A stretch of 64,000 nucleotides of DNA from Dyadobacter sp. CY261 (GCF_021440085.1 NZ_JAKCPW010000015.1:62001-126000), one strand, 5' to 3'; positions 18,685 through 28,583 are shown, counted from the first letter of the stretch. Translations and numbers: made by a program. Notes: a model not told the origin generated them from the sequence alone.

Positions 18685-19271
18685 AATGCGGAACTGACCA
18701 GGCTCACAATGCTACCTAATTGCTTGGACGACGCTGCGGCAGCCAGTTTGGCCGCAGGGCCTTTCTTGTCAAGCCCGGAAACGCTTTTTGTAGCTTCGCC
18801 CAGCAAGCCATTCAGTTTCGACTCGTTGGACTCTCCCAGAACAGAAGATCCGGCCTTAATCAACCCAAGGCTGCTTGTAAGGCCAGCCGCATTGCCCAAC
18901 AGGCCCGATTCTCCCTTTCCAAGCAATCCGCTGATACGGTTGGCGCCGATCAGCATTTTTACAGCGTTAACCACCTTACCCAGCGTGCCGCCCGACAGCT
19001 TTCCCGATGAAGCCAGCGGAATCAGTGCTTTGAGATCGCCCGCCTTACCGAGCAGCTTGTCTTTGAGGCTGCCGTCGGAGGTTTTGGCCTCACTTTCCAA
19101 TGCCGAAGCACTCTCCGTAAGGGCATCTGCCGAGCCGGTTTTGTCGCCTTTTTGCGTCAATGATACTGCCTTATCGAGCAGGCCTTCAACCAAAAGGCCC
19201 TGACCGAAGGTGCGGGTGGCTCCTGCGAAGAGGAATAGCATAGCTGCGAGCGAAAAGAGGAAACGTTTCAT
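18681..19271 (-). CDS. Secreted Leu/Gly/Ser-rich protein of unknown function
   Basis: 196 residues from ATG at 19271, which starts a clear signal peptide (MKRFLFSLAAMLFLFAGATR, cleavage after TFGQ). The mature part is low complexity, rich in Gly, Leu, Ser, Ala and Lys with repeated SGLLGKGESGLLGN-like segments, likely amphipathic helices. I do not recognise a family. It is the first gene of a two-gene operon: its TGA overlaps the ATG of the GH29 fucosidase, which implies translational coupling. Whether it has any role in fucose metabolism is not shown. Confidence 0.8.
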   Translation of the reverse strand: MKRFLFSLAAMLFLFAGATRTFGQGLLVEGLLDKAVSLTQKGDKTGSADALTESASALESEAKTSDGSLKDKLLGKAGDLKALIPLASSGKLSGGTLGKVVNAVKMLIGANRISGLLGKGESGLLGNAAGLTSSLGLIKAGSSVLGESNESKLNGLLGEATKSVSGLDKKGPAAKLAAAASSKQLGSIVSLVSSAL

Positions 19272-19338
19272 AGTGTTTTTAGATAAATGATTTGTACAAG
19301 CTGGCGGCAAAATAGCATTTATCTGTCACACCTCCATT

Positions 19339-19773
19339 TTAACTCTGCCCGAAAATATGATACTCCACCAGGCCGATACAGGCCGTCCAGGCCAGTTCCG
19401 ATTCAGTCGGCCATTCATCGCCAAATGCTTTTTTTAGTGTCCATATCAGGCTTTCGGCAAGGCGCTGGAAGACTGTCTGGTTAAATCCGGTGGTTTTCAG
19501 TGACAAGGCGAGTCCCTGCATCCGGATCGAGAGCTCGTCGGGTCTGTCCAGTTTGCTGATGATTCCGCCCAATACGTTTTTCAGCCCCTCATTCAAATCG
19601 TTGGTAAGCCCGGCGGAGAGGAGACGGTCGACAGGTTTTCTGGTTTGCGGATAATCAAAAAAGAGTTTTCCGAAGAAGACGTCGCCCAGGACATGCGGGC
19701 GTATGTTTTTCATAAACGACCATTCTTGTTTGACCAGCCTGATTTGTTCATTAGTGGGTTTGACTTGTTCCAT
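19339..19773 (-). CDS. Globin-fold protein lacking the proximal histidine
   Basis: 144 residues in the length and pattern of single-domain bacterial globins: NEQIRLVKQEWSFMKNIRPHVLGDVFFGKLF at the A-B helices, YPQTRKPV, then a C-terminal helix with FGDEWPTESELAWTACIGLVEYHIFG. In heme globins of this group the F helix reads like LARRHVxYGV; here it reads GLALSLKTTGFN, so the heme-ligating His is replaced by Leu. The only His residues are in RPHV and EYHIF. The protein may be heme-free, acting as a sensor or structural globin, or bind heme unusually. A near-perfect 23-bp palindrome lies directly before its start codon. Confidence 0.82.
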   Translation of the reverse strand: MEQVKPTNEQIRLVKQEWSFMKNIRPHVLGDVFFGKLFFDYPQTRKPVDRLLSAGLTNDLNEGLKNVLGGIISKLDRPDELSIRMQGLALSLKTTGFNQTVFQRLAESLIWTLKKAFGDEWPTESELAWTACIGLVEYHIFGQS

Positions 19774-19775
19774 AT

Positions 19776-19798
19776 ATTTTCGATTTTAAACCGAAAAT
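19776..19798. promoter_or_regulatory. 23-bp palindrome adjoining globin start codon
   Basis: The interval reads the same on both strands except for one mismatched pair, with outer arms ATTTTCG / CGAAAAT. It begins two bases upstream of the globin ATG. It could be an operator or an mRNA hairpin that masks the start. Confidence 0.5.
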
Positions 19799-19917
19799 TT
19801 GGAGAAAATGAAGGAGAGGTCAACCGACTTTTGAGCAGTTGGCAAGAATGCTTAGTGAAAAGCTTATTTTGCCAAGAAGGCACGGATTTACAGAAAATGC
19901 ATTCAGGGCATCAGACA

Positions 19918-20553
19918 CTAATCACAAAGAACCGGCAACGAAGCGTCACCAGCAAAGGGAAGTAACGCATTGATCTGCGAATAGGTAACCCGGTTCACGG
20001 AAAGATCAAGGCCCGAAAGCTCGTCAAACCTGACCCAGGCAATGCTGGAAGTTTCCGTTGTCTGTTCCAGTATTTGCCCGCCGGTTATTTTACACAGGAT
20101 AAAAAATTTGTAAACATACCAGGGTTCCTCGGGGTGGTCATGTTTTCTTTTGTCAAAAACAGCCAGCAACCGCTCTGCTTTCACTTCCAGGCCGGTTTCT
20201 TCCAAAGTCTCTTTCACGGCAACCTCGAAAGGTGTGTAACCCACATCCGCCCAGCCGCCAGGGAGCGCCCAGCGGTCGTGGTCTATTTTCTCCTGTACCA
20301 TTAAAAGCTCGTCATTCCCCCGGAAGATCACCGCCCGGATGTCCACTTTGGGTGTCACATAGCCGATTTCGTAAGGTAACAGGCTGATAATCTGCTCGAC
20401 AGGCGCATTGCTCATATGTGCCAGCAGATCGAGGCTGATCTGGCGGATCTCCTCGTAACGTTCGCGATCGTAATCACCAGGTTGAAATGCGAGGCCGGTT
20501 TGAGACAGGGCCAGGATACGCTTGACGGCGGCAAGCCAGGGGTTTGAGGACAT
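19918..20553 (-). CDS. NUDIX hydrolase with N-terminal NUDIX_N-type domain
   Basis: 211 residues. Residues 1-65 are a helical N-terminal domain (LALSQTGLAFQPGDYDRERYEEI) found in one NUDIX subgroup often annotated as ADP-ribose pyrophosphatase-like. The NUDIX box runs from LPGGWADVGYTPFEVAVKE to LEETGLE, about residues 96-120, with the metal-binding EETLEETG core intact (written KETLEETG). The position that is Glu in the classical GxxxxxE pattern is Tyr here, which is common in this GGWADVG subgroup. Substrate is probably a nucleoside diphosphate derivative; not determinable by eye. Stands alone between the globin and the beta-helix gene. Confidence 0.88.
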   Translation of the reverse strand: MSSNPWLAAVKRILALSQTGLAFQPGDYDRERYEEIRQISLDLLAHMSNAPVEQIISLLPYEIGYVTPKVDIRAVIFRGNDELLMVQEKIDHDRWALPGGWADVGYTPFEVAVKETLEETGLEVKAERLLAVFDKRKHDHPEEPWYVYKFFILCKITGGQILEQTTETSSIAWVRFDELSGLDLSVNRVTYSQINALLPFAGDASLPVLCD

Positions 20554-20674
20554 GCAAGTAACAGGATATAGTAAGCGGGAGCCGCGAAATGGACGTAATT
20601 CGCTGGTCTCCCGCCGTAAGATAGCTGTCGGCCCTTAAACATCCGCCAGGACAAGCCGACTTTTTCATGCCGTG

Positions 20675-23600
20675 TTATTTAATAACCGCAAGCCTGAAAT
20701 GCACCTTCTCACCATCGGTGCGTACTATCTCTACTGTGTAAGTTCCGGTTTTAAGTCCCGAAACATCTATGGATCCGTTCTGCAACAAAGGGCCTCCCGG
20801 GTTCCTTCCGGTCAGATCAACGATACTGGCTTTCACGATTTCACCGACAGCCACCCCTCTTACATGTACCGTCGAAGCATTAACAGCCGGGTTTGGATAA
20901 AGAGCCGCAGCTTCCGCTGCAAACTCGACCGCGCTGATGCGGCTATATGCGAAACTGCCTTCTTCACCGTCGGCGGCGCGGTCGATCATTTTGAGCCGGT
21001 ACATATTGGTACCGGCCATGGGAAGAGCATCGGTATAGGAATATTCGGTACGGGTATGCTCATCGCCTTGTGCGTTCACTTCGCCCAGATAATGCCATTC
21101 TTTGCCATTGCGGCTGCGTTCGATCTCAAATAGCCGGCTATTGATCTCAGAGTTGGTTTGCCATTGCAGGTAAGCCTGGTTCTCGCGTTTTTTTGCCTGA
21201 AAGGAAACGAGCGTAACGGGTAATGCCGATTCGGGCTGGCCCGTGACGAAAAAGCCGCTGAACCCTGTAACCTGGAAAGACACCAGGTACATGGTTTGGT
21301 CGGCACTTTCGGTAACCGTGATGTTCGTGATCACTTGCGTCGGCCCTGAGTAAGTCCCCGGGAAGCCGTATGGACTGGTGCCATGGTATTGCACCACTTT
21401 CAGATTGGCAGGTAAGGAAGCGTCGTTGGCGTTGCCGTATGCCTGGTTGTAGGCGTCGAAATCCTGTTTGGAAAAATACAGCGTGACTTTGGCTGGGCCG
21501 TCGGTTCCGGATGGAGTGATATCGTAGTGCCGTTTGACAAAAACTTTAGTGCCTTCCGCAACTGTATTACCTGCTGCCAGAAAGGCTTTCACCGTGACGC
21601 TGCCAAGAGTGCCCGGTGTGCCGGTTGGTTCTATGAGACCAAATGTTTTGCAATCGGCAGTAATGGGTGTCGCCCCCGCATACACAGGCAATGTGGCCGA
21701 CTCGCCGCTGGCGGGCAATGTACCGGGACCGGGGATAGCCTGCAATTCGTAAGCACCCATGTCGGTTTGGATATTGAAAATACGCGGATTGTTTGCAAGG
21801 TCTGTGGTGCTCGCCGGAATGTCCGGCAACGTTTCATTGGTACCTCTGTTGATTGCCGGAGAGCAGGGGAGGAGCGTCCAGTCGTTTTCACTGGTGAACT
21901 GCGGGTTGGTATTGCCGTCCAGGTTATGGTCGGCATCGCTGGCGGCAATGCCTTCTGCGAGGCTGTAACTGACCGAAATCGAAGCTTCCTGGTTGGTAAT
22001 GCCTCCGTCATTGCCATAAATGATGCTGTTGCGAACGGTCACTGATCCACCCCATCCGTTGATCGCTCCGGGATAGATCTGCTCATTACCTGAAACGGTA
22101 CAGTTGATGAGGGTGATACTGGCATCATCGTTGTAAATTGCCCCGGCCGATTCGTCTGCGGAGTTATTTGCCAACAGGCAGTTAATGAGTATGGTGTTGG
22201 AGCCATATCTGTTGGCAATCGCCCCTCCGCTACCGAACATGGCGCTATTTCCCGCAAAAACGGTGTTCGTAATCAGTGGTGAGGAATTGTCATTGTAAAT
22301 ACCGCCTCCATCCGACGCGGAATTGCCGATGAAGGCGCAATTAGTGATCGTAGGCGAAACGCTGATGTTCCGCATTCCGCCTCCATCGTCCGAGAAGGCA
22401 CCAGAAAGGGTAAAGCCATCGAGCACATCGTCGTGTGTCAGGCCGTTCCCGTCATTGATGATGGTTGTGTTGGACAGTATCGTCGCTGTGGCGGGATTGT
22501 TGTGGGCAATGGGTAAGGGGCGCTGGTCGAGGGAGGTTTCATTCCCTTGGAAACTGCCGTAAAACTTTACACCGTGGATCATGGAAATGGTTCCTTCGTC
22601 GTATTCGCCGCGAGCCACCCAAATCTGATCGCCCTCGGAAGCTACCTGAAGGGCAATGTTTAATGTTGTAAACGCATTCGGCCAGCTGTCACCTGCCGGG
22701 GCTGGTGAGGAGCTGGCCGCGTTGACATACCAGATCGCACTAGGAGTTACCTCGTACGGTCCGAGGTCAATCCCCCGGCTGGTAAGTCTGCGGTTAACGT
22801 TGAGTGGAATGGGAATATCGGCTGTACTTTTCGGGAAATCTGAAAGATCCGTATCAGGATTGCCGGCGTCGGTTACGGGGCTGCCTTTGCGCTGGACAAA
22901 ATCCATTCCGGCCGCATTGGTGAATTGCGGATCCGTATCGAGGATATTGGTGCCCCCCGGAAACCCGCCCTGGATCAGCGAATAGGAAACATTGGGAGTG
23001 CCGGGGCCATTAACACTGCTGACGCCGCCCGGAGAGGCGGGATCGATGTTATTCCAGATAATGCTGTTTTCGACAATCGGGGCTGAGCTGCCGGCCGCAT
23101 ACAATGCGCCACCATTGCCTGCGCCGGAACTTCCACCCACTTCATTGGCCGAAAACGTGGTATTGCGTATTGTTGGTGAAGAATTGTCCAGGTAAATCGC
23201 GCCGCCCAGGCCGGACGACGTGCCTTTTGCGGAGTTAGCCGCAAAAATACATTGCAGTATGAGGGGACTGGAATTCAGCAGGTAAATAGCGCCGCCTTTA
23301 CCGTCACTGGCGGATGGCGTGGTGTGATTATTGGTAAAAACACAGTTCGTGATAACGGGCGATGAGTTAGCCAGGTACAAACCGCCGCCATGCCGGGCGC
23401 CGCCGACAGCCAACCCCGTGCCTTCGGTGACCATGAAGCCGTCGAGCCGGGTGGATGCGCCCACGCCGGATGCCGAAAGTACATTACCCCCAAGTCCTTT
23501 CAGGATGGTATTGCCGGTGCTGATATTCCTTTCGCGGACGTCGCTTTCGTAACCTTCGAACCCGCCATAGTAGGCCACACCGTTGGTCAGCGCCAGCGCT

Positions 23601-24313
23601 GTATTTGCTTCTTCTGTTTCGTAAGTTCCGCCGGCTACCCATACCTGCCCGATGGCCGGCTTCAACGCCGCGGCGCGTGTGGCGTAATAAAAACGTTTGA
23701 GCGCCTTCTCCCAGCTACTGCCGTCGCCTGGCTTCGAAATGTTGCCGTCGACGTATAAAATGCCGTTTTCATCGGGCTGGGCCTCCGTGGCGGGATCGTA
23801 GCCCGTGATGTTGCCATTGATCGTCAGGTTATCGATGGCAGAGAAGTTGTTGACAGTCGTCCCGTTGCTGACCGCGATTCTGATGCGGATCGTGTTGCGC
23901 AGGTTGGAAACGGTTTTTGTGCGGGTGATTGCGGTCGAGGACGAGTTCGAGGTAATGGATGAGCCGTAGTTTACACCCTCGACCTGGATCTGGAAGTTTG
24001 CATTGTCACCCGAAAGTCGGGAGAAGGTAATACTGGTGAGTTCGGCCTGGTAACGCTCTTTCATCGTGATGGTGATGACGTATACGTGGTTGTGTGCGTA
24101 CAAGGCGGCCGCCGGATTACCGGCACCGTCGAACCAGTAAATATCGTCGCCGATCGATGACCACGCGACGGTCATGTTGCTGTTGATCGAGTTCGGAGCG
24201 CTAAGGTTCCTGTTATTGAAATTGTGGTTGTAGAGCACCGCGGAACGAGCGATCGTGGCGACAAGCAGCGTGCAACACAGCGTGAAAAAGGGTAGTAGTA
24301 GTTTTGTCTTCAT
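20675..24313 (-). CDS. T9SS-secreted beta-helix protein (choice-of-anchor Q type)
   Basis: 1212 residues with signal peptide (MKTKLLLPFFTLCCTLLVAT). A ~170-residue beta-rich N-terminal domain precedes two blocks of beta-helix repeats built around NSSPVITNCVFTNN / GGAIYLDNSSPTIRNTTF / IINCLLANNSAD-like turns (roughly 190-510 and 530-870). A beta-sandwich region follows, then an SLPVTLVSFQAKK...LQWQTNSEINSRLFEIERS segment common before sorting domains. The last ~75 residues (ALYPNPAVNASTVHV, DVSGLKTGTYTVEI) are a type A C-terminal sorting domain, so export by the type IX secretion system is expected. Likely surface adhesin or glycan-binding/lyase protein; catalysis cannot be shown. Confidence 0.9.
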   Translation of the reverse strand: MKTKLLLPFFTLCCTLLVATIARSAVLYNHNFNNRNLSAPNSINSNMTVAWSSIGDDIYWFDGAGNPAAALYAHNHVYVITITMKERYQAELTSITFSRLSGDNANFQIQVEGVNYGSSITSNSSSTAITRTKTVSNLRNTIRIRIAVSNGTTVNNFSAIDNLTINGNITGYDPATEAQPDENGILYVDGNISKPGDGSSWEKALKRFYYATRAAALKPAIGQVWVAGGTYETEEANTALALTNGVAYYGGFEGYESDVRERNISTGNTILKGLGGNVLSASGVGASTRLDGFMVTEGTGLAVGGARHGGGLYLANSSPVITNCVFTNNHTTPSASDGKGGAIYLLNSSPLILQCIFAANSAKGTSSGLGGAIYLDNSSPTIRNTTFSANEVGGSSGAGNGGALYAAGSSAPIVENSIIWNNIDPASPGGVSSVNGPGTPNVSYSLIQGGFPGGTNILDTDPQFTNAAGMDFVQRKGSPVTDAGNPDTDLSDFPKSTADIPIPLNVNRRLTSRGIDLGPYEVTPSAIWYVNAASSSPAPAGDSWPNAFTTLNIALQVASEGDQIWVARGEYDEGTISMIHGVKFYGSFQGNETSLDQRPLPIAHNNPATATILSNTTIINDGNGLTHDDVLDGFTLSGAFSDDGGGMRNISVSPTITNCAFIGNSASDGGGIYNDNSSPLITNTVFAGNSAMFGSGGAIANRYGSNTILINCLLANNSADESAGAIYNDDASITLINCTVSGNEQIYPGAINGWGGSVTVRNSIIYGNDGGITNQEASISVSYSLAEGIAASDADHNLDGNTNPQFTSENDWTLLPCSPAINRGTNETLPDIPASTTDLANNPRIFNIQTDMGAYELQAIPGPGTLPASGESATLPVYAGATPITADCKTFGLIEPTGTPGTLGSVTVKAFLAAGNTVAEGTKVFVKRHYDITPSGTDGPAKVTLYFSKQDFDAYNQAYGNANDASLPANLKVVQYHGTSPYGFPGTYSGPTQVITNITVTESADQTMYLVSFQVTGFSGFFVTGQPESALPVTLVSFQAKKRENQAYLQWQTNSEINSRLFEIERSRNGKEWHYLGEVNAQGDEHTRTEYSYTDALPMAGTNMYRLKMIDRAADGEEGSFAYSRISAVEFAAEAAALYPNPAVNASTVHVRGVAVGEIVKASIVDLTGRNPGGPLLQNGSIDVSGLKTGTYTVEIVRTDGEKVHFRLAVIK

Positions 24314-24474
24314 AGCTTAGGCCGGAATGGTGAGAATTCGGTTAAGGGCCGCAATATGGGTGGTATGGGGCTTTTCGGACTGTCAATTTTTCGTCATAAA
24401 CTGTTCATTTTTCATCGCCGAAGCCCGTTTTGTTGTAAATTGGCTTGAAACGTCTAGGTTTGAATAAATTCTAC

Positions 24475-27400
24475 ATGGCAAAGTCGGTGATCCTGTATTT
24501 GCTGCACGTGCTGGCCATCTGTTTGTGCGTGTCAACAACTGTGTCCGCGCAAATCGCAGGAGCGCCGGTGCCGGAAACGATCGCCGCCAAACAAGGGCTT
24601 CCACAAGGCTTTGTGCCGGGGATTGTGCAGGATGAGAGAGGCTTTATCTGGCTGGCCACGCGCGACGGCCTATGTCGTTACGATGGCCGGCAGTTCAGGG
24701 TATTCCAACCGTCGGATGCGCAGGAAGTATCGCTTTCTTCACTCGGCCTTGAAAATTTGCAGTCCGGCGTGGACGGAAAGATATGGATCACCACCGACCA
24801 GGGACAGATTGATATTTTCGATCCGGTCAGGGAGACGTTCTTTAATTTTTCGGGACAGGCGTTTTATCAAAAGCATTTCGGAAAACGCTTCTTGCGGAAT
24901 ATGTATATCGACCGGCAGCAGCGGCTATGGTTAATGTCCGACGGTGGCGGCCTGGCTTCTATTCATTTGAATACCCAAAAAATAGGGCAATACAATGCTC
25001 AGGAAGGCGACACAAGCGGCATTGCGCAGGCGCATGTGCGGTTCGTGAGCGAGGATCGGGCGGGCAACATCTGGGCTGGTACCAACCAGGGCATTTTTGT
25101 GCATAAAAATAATACGGCCCATTTTACCAAATACTATTCGGGTTCCCAGGCTTTTCCTCCAATAGATCGGAAGATAAATGCATTGAAGGAACTGCAAAAC
25201 GGCCGCTTGATACTGCTTTTCGATACCGGAATGGCGCTGCTCAACCCAGCCTCGGGAGATTGCCGGGTTTACCCGCTGGTCTTCGATGCCAAAGCCCAGT
25301 ACCGGCATCCGATCGTGACCGACAGCAAAGGGAACGTTTATTTCTTTAAAATGAACGGGTTGTACCGCCTCAGTGCGAACGACAGTCTCACTGCATTCCC
25401 GGTTCAGCAGGATGTGCAGGAGTTCAAAAGCCTCTATATTGACCGTTCCGACGTGCTTTGGGCCGGTACCAATGGACAGGGAATCAGAAAATACAATCTC
25501 CGGGCAGGTTATTTTAAAACAAAACCTTATTCGAATGGCTTTCTCGCTGACCTCCTGCACGACTTTCTGAATGTGCCGCAGGAGGAAATGGGAAGATTAC
25601 CGGCTGATCTTTTTTCCTACAATTTTCGCTATGCCTTCGAAAACCCGCAGAAAATGTGGTTCAGCGCCGGACGAACGCCCTTGTATGAGCTGGATCTGGT
25701 CACGCGTCAGATCAAAGACATTCCTTTTCCGGTAGACGTCAACGATATCAAACGCTCCGAGCTGGCTATAAGCCTGGCAAAGGACCCCGACGGCCGGATG
25801 TGGGCTATGCATGACAGCCTTTTGTTTTCCTGCAAAAATGGCGTCTGGACGCGATTCCGCCATGCTATCCGCCCGCAGATCGAGTCAGGCATCCATCAGA
25901 TCGTTGCCGACCGGCAGTTCATCTGGGTCGCCACCACGCTCAGGGGGCTTTACCGGATCGATAAGGATTCGGGCACCATCAGGCGATTTGGCGTTAATAA
26001 GTCGGCAGGGTCGCTGAGCAATGATAATCTGTACTGCCTCTTTGCGGATCCGCTCGACAATAATCTCCTCTGGATCGGAACGTTCGGCGGAGGGCTCTGT
26101 CGCTTCGATAAGCGGACCGGGCGTTGCGACCGCATTTCGAAGGATAATGGCCTGCCCAACAATGTAGTTTACGCCGCGATTCCGGATCATTTCGGAAACG
26201 TGTGGGTAGCTACGAACCAGGGCTTGTGCCAGATCGACCGCAAAACCCTGCGCACACGCACCTACACGCGTGAGGACGGCCTGATGGCGGATGAGTTCAA
26301 CCGTTTCCATGCATTAGCACTGCCCGACCGTATTTTCCTCGGAGGAATGGAGGGAATCACAGCGTTTGATCCCAGACAGTCGAACGCTGACAGTTACCGG
26401 CCGCCGGTCCATATCACCGGGGTCTTTATCAATAATCAGGCTTTGAAGCCCCATTTATCGGCTGGTGAAGTGCCGGTAGCTGCTCTGGAAAGCCTGAATC
26501 TGGCGCATTGGCAGAACTTCGTTACCATCGAATTTGCGGCCATGCAATACAATCGCAGCGACAAAGTCCGCTACCGGTATCAGTTGGAAGGCGTGGACAA
26601 GCAATGGATCGAGACGGAAACGCCGGTCACTAAATACACCGACCTCCGTCCCGGACATTATGTTTTGCGACTGAATGCTTCCAATACCCACGGCATATGG
26701 AGCCCGCAAGTTCGTGAACTGCATATCAGGATCAGTCCTCCCTGGTGGCTTACCTGGTGGGCTTACGCGGTTTACGTTGGGCTATTGTTGGTGTTGATTT
26801 ATGGGTTAATGCGGATTTATATTAACCGTGAGCGGATGCGGCAATCGATTTTGTTCAAGCAAAAAGAAGTTGATCTGAAAGTGCGGGAAGCGGAGCAATT
26901 GCGGGAACTGGATGAAATGAAGACCAAGTTCTTCTCCAATATCACCCACGAGTTCAGGACGCCGCTGACATTAATTTTGGGTCCGGCGGAACAAATGCTG
27001 GAAGAACCCCGACAGGAAAAAGATGGCAAACGGCTCTCATTGATCGAGCGTAATGCACGGCAATTACTGGGGTTAATTAACCAATTATTGGACCTCTCCA
27101 AACTGGAAGCCAGGACTGCGCGGGTAGATACAGCCTTGGGCAATCTGGGTAGCTATATGCAAGACCTCATTCAGCCATTCCAGCTTGCCGCGGAAGCCAG
27201 AAAGATCAATTTAAGCTTTCCTATTAAGCTGGAAAGCCAATATTACTGGTTCGATCACGAGAAGCTTGAAAGGATCGTCAATAACCTGCTGTCGAATGCG
27301 GTGAAGTTTGCTGACGAAGGTGGGCAAATACAGTTTTTTCTAACTTCTGCTGTGCCCGAAGGTGTGGAAATACGCGTGGCAAATACAGGTCCCAGGATTC

Positions 27401-28434
27401 CAGACACGCAGCTGGGTCACATTTTCGACCGTTTTTATCAGGCCGACCAGCAGAACGGCTATCATGAAGGCACTGGAATCGGTCTGGCGATTGTAAAAGA
27501 GCTTGTGCAATTACAGGGTGGAAATGTTGCCGTGCAAAGTGGCGTGGACGCGTTCGACACGGTTTTTACGGTAATATTGCCCTATCGCGAAGCTGCGCCC
27601 GAAGCCGTGGAGGAAGGTCTCGTTCAAGTATTTTATGGTCATGAAAATGGCCACGCAATTCATGAACAAGCCGATTTACCTAAAATCCTCCTGGTAGAAG
27701 ATAACGCAGGCCTAGCAGGTTTCATTTCCGAAAGCCTGGAAGGAAGCTATCATTTCTACCACGCACAAAACGGTCGGCAAGGGCTTGAAATGGCGGCCGA
27801 AATTATGCCCGACCTGATCATCAGCGATGTCATGATGCCGGTGATGGACGGCTATGCTTTTTGCAGATTTATTAAATCCAATCTCGAAACAAGCCACATT
27901 CCGGTGGTATTGCTAACGGCCAAAATGGCGCTGGAAAGCAGGGTTGAAGGCTTGGAACTAGGCGCGGACGACTACATTACCAAACCATTTCACCTGCCCG
28001 AGCTGCGCCTGCGCGTACGCAACCTGCTTGACAGACAGGCAAGGTTGTATGAACGCCTCCGTGCCCGATTTACCGCTTTGGTCGCAGAACCGGCAAAGTC
28101 GGAAGAAAGCAGGGATCCCTTTCTGGTCAAACTGCACCAAATCCTCGATACCCGGCTCGAAAGCCCGGAATTTGGCGTGGCCGAACTTACGCACGAGATC
28201 GGTATGAGCAACAGCAGCCTCAACCGGAAGCTCAAAACACTGACGGACCTTTCAGCGGTCGAACTGATCCGTAACTATCGGTTGAAAAAAGCCGCTGCAC
28301 TGCTCGTGGACGGGGTAGCGGTGTCCGAAGCCGCCTACGCGGTGGGATTCGATAACCTTTCTTATTTTGCCAAATGCTTCCGGGATCTGTATCATATGAC
28401 GCCCCGTGAGTTTGCCGCCAACGGCATCCATTGA
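24475..28434 (+). CDS. Second hybrid two-component system regulator (HTCS)
   Basis: About 1319 residues from ATG 24475 (the TTG at 24445 is less likely). Signal peptide ending STTVSAQ; periplasmic propeller repeats (GFIWLATRDGLCRYDG, LLWIGTFGGGLCRFD); Y_Y_Y domain; membrane span (WWAYAVYVGLLLVLIYGLM); HisKA (FFSNITHEFRTPLT, His about 825); HATPase (NLLSNAVKF, GTGIGLAIVKE); receiver (DVMMPVMDG, Asp about 1118); C-terminal AraC HTH (ELIRNYRLKKAAALL). Unlike the first HTCS it has no susCD beside it. Its nearest partner is the divergently transcribed T9SS beta-helix gene, 161 bases away, which is the obvious candidate target. Confidence 0.95.
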   Translation: MAKSVILYLLHVLAICLCVSTTVSAQIAGAPVPETIAAKQGLPQGFVPGIVQDERGFIWLATRDGLCRYDGRQFRVFQPSDAQEVSLSSLGLENLQSGVDGKIWITTDQGQIDIFDPVRETFFNFSGQAFYQKHFGKRFLRNMYIDRQQRLWLMSDGGGLASIHLNTQKIGQYNAQEGDTSGIAQAHVRFVSEDRAGNIWAGTNQGIFVHKNNTAHFTKYYSGSQAFPPIDRKINALKELQNGRLILLFDTGMALLNPASGDCRVYPLVFDAKAQYRHPIVTDSKGNVYFFKMNGLYRLSANDSLTAFPVQQDVQEFKSLYIDRSDVLWAGTNGQGIRKYNLRAGYFKTKPYSNGFLADLLHDFLNVPQEEMGRLPADLFSYNFRYAFENPQKMWFSAGRTPLYELDLVTRQIKDIPFPVDVNDIKRSELAISLAKDPDGRMWAMHDSLLFSCKNGVWTRFRHAIRPQIESGIHQIVADRQFIWVATTLRGLYRIDKDSGTIRRFGVNKSAGSLSNDNLYCLFADPLDNNLLWIGTFGGGLCRFDKRTGRCDRISKDNGLPNNVVYAAIPDHFGNVWVATNQGLCQIDRKTLRTRTYTREDGLMADEFNRFHALALPDRIFLGGMEGITAFDPRQSNADSYRPPVHITGVFINNQALKPHLSAGEVPVAALESLNLAHWQNFVTIEFAAMQYNRSDKVRYRYQLEGVDKQWIETETPVTKYTDLRPGHYVLRLNASNTHGIWSPQVRELHIRISPPWWLTWWAYAVYVGLLLVLIYGLMRIYINRERMRQSILFKQKEVDLKVREAEQLRELDEMKTKFFSNITHEFRTPLTLILGPAEQMLEEPRQEKDGKRLSLIERNARQLLGLINQLLDLSKLEARTARVDTALGNLGSYMQDLIQPFQLAAEARKINLSFPIKLESQYYWFDHEKLERIVNNLLSNAVKFADEGGQIQFFLTSAVPEGVEIRVANTGPRIPDTQLGHIFDRFYQADQQNGYHEGTGIGLAIVKELVQLQGGNVAVQSGVDAFDTVFTVILPYREAAPEAVEEGLVQVFYGHENGHAIHEQADLPKILLVEDNAGLAGFISESLEGSYHFYHAQNGRQGLEMAAEIMPDLIISDVMMPVMDGYAFCRFIKSNLETSHIPVVLLTAKMALESRVEGLELGADDYITKPFHLPELRLRVRNLLDRQARLYERLRARFTALVAEPAKSEESRDPFLVKLHQILDTRLESPEFGVAELTHEIGMSNSSLNRKLKTLTDLSAVELIRNYRLKKAAALLVDGVAVSEAAYAVGFDNLSYFAKCFRDLYHMTPREFAANGIH

Positions 28435-28554
28435 TCAGGCTGTTACGACCTGGGCTTTTATGAATACCGTGACCGACCCTGAAACCCGCACATTTGGCGC
28501 AAATACCACCGCTGATTGTCATTAAACCCCACGCATCTTCACCAGCGATCGGTT

Positions 28555-28562
28555 TATGTTTG
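28555..28562 (+). promoter_or_regulatory. Candidate -7 element for dinB-family gene
   Basis: TATGTTTG fits TAnnTTTG exactly and lies 22 bases before the ATG. No matching -33 box was found. Confidence 0.4.
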
Positions 28563-28583
28563 TAAAGTAAATAAGCACTCAGA

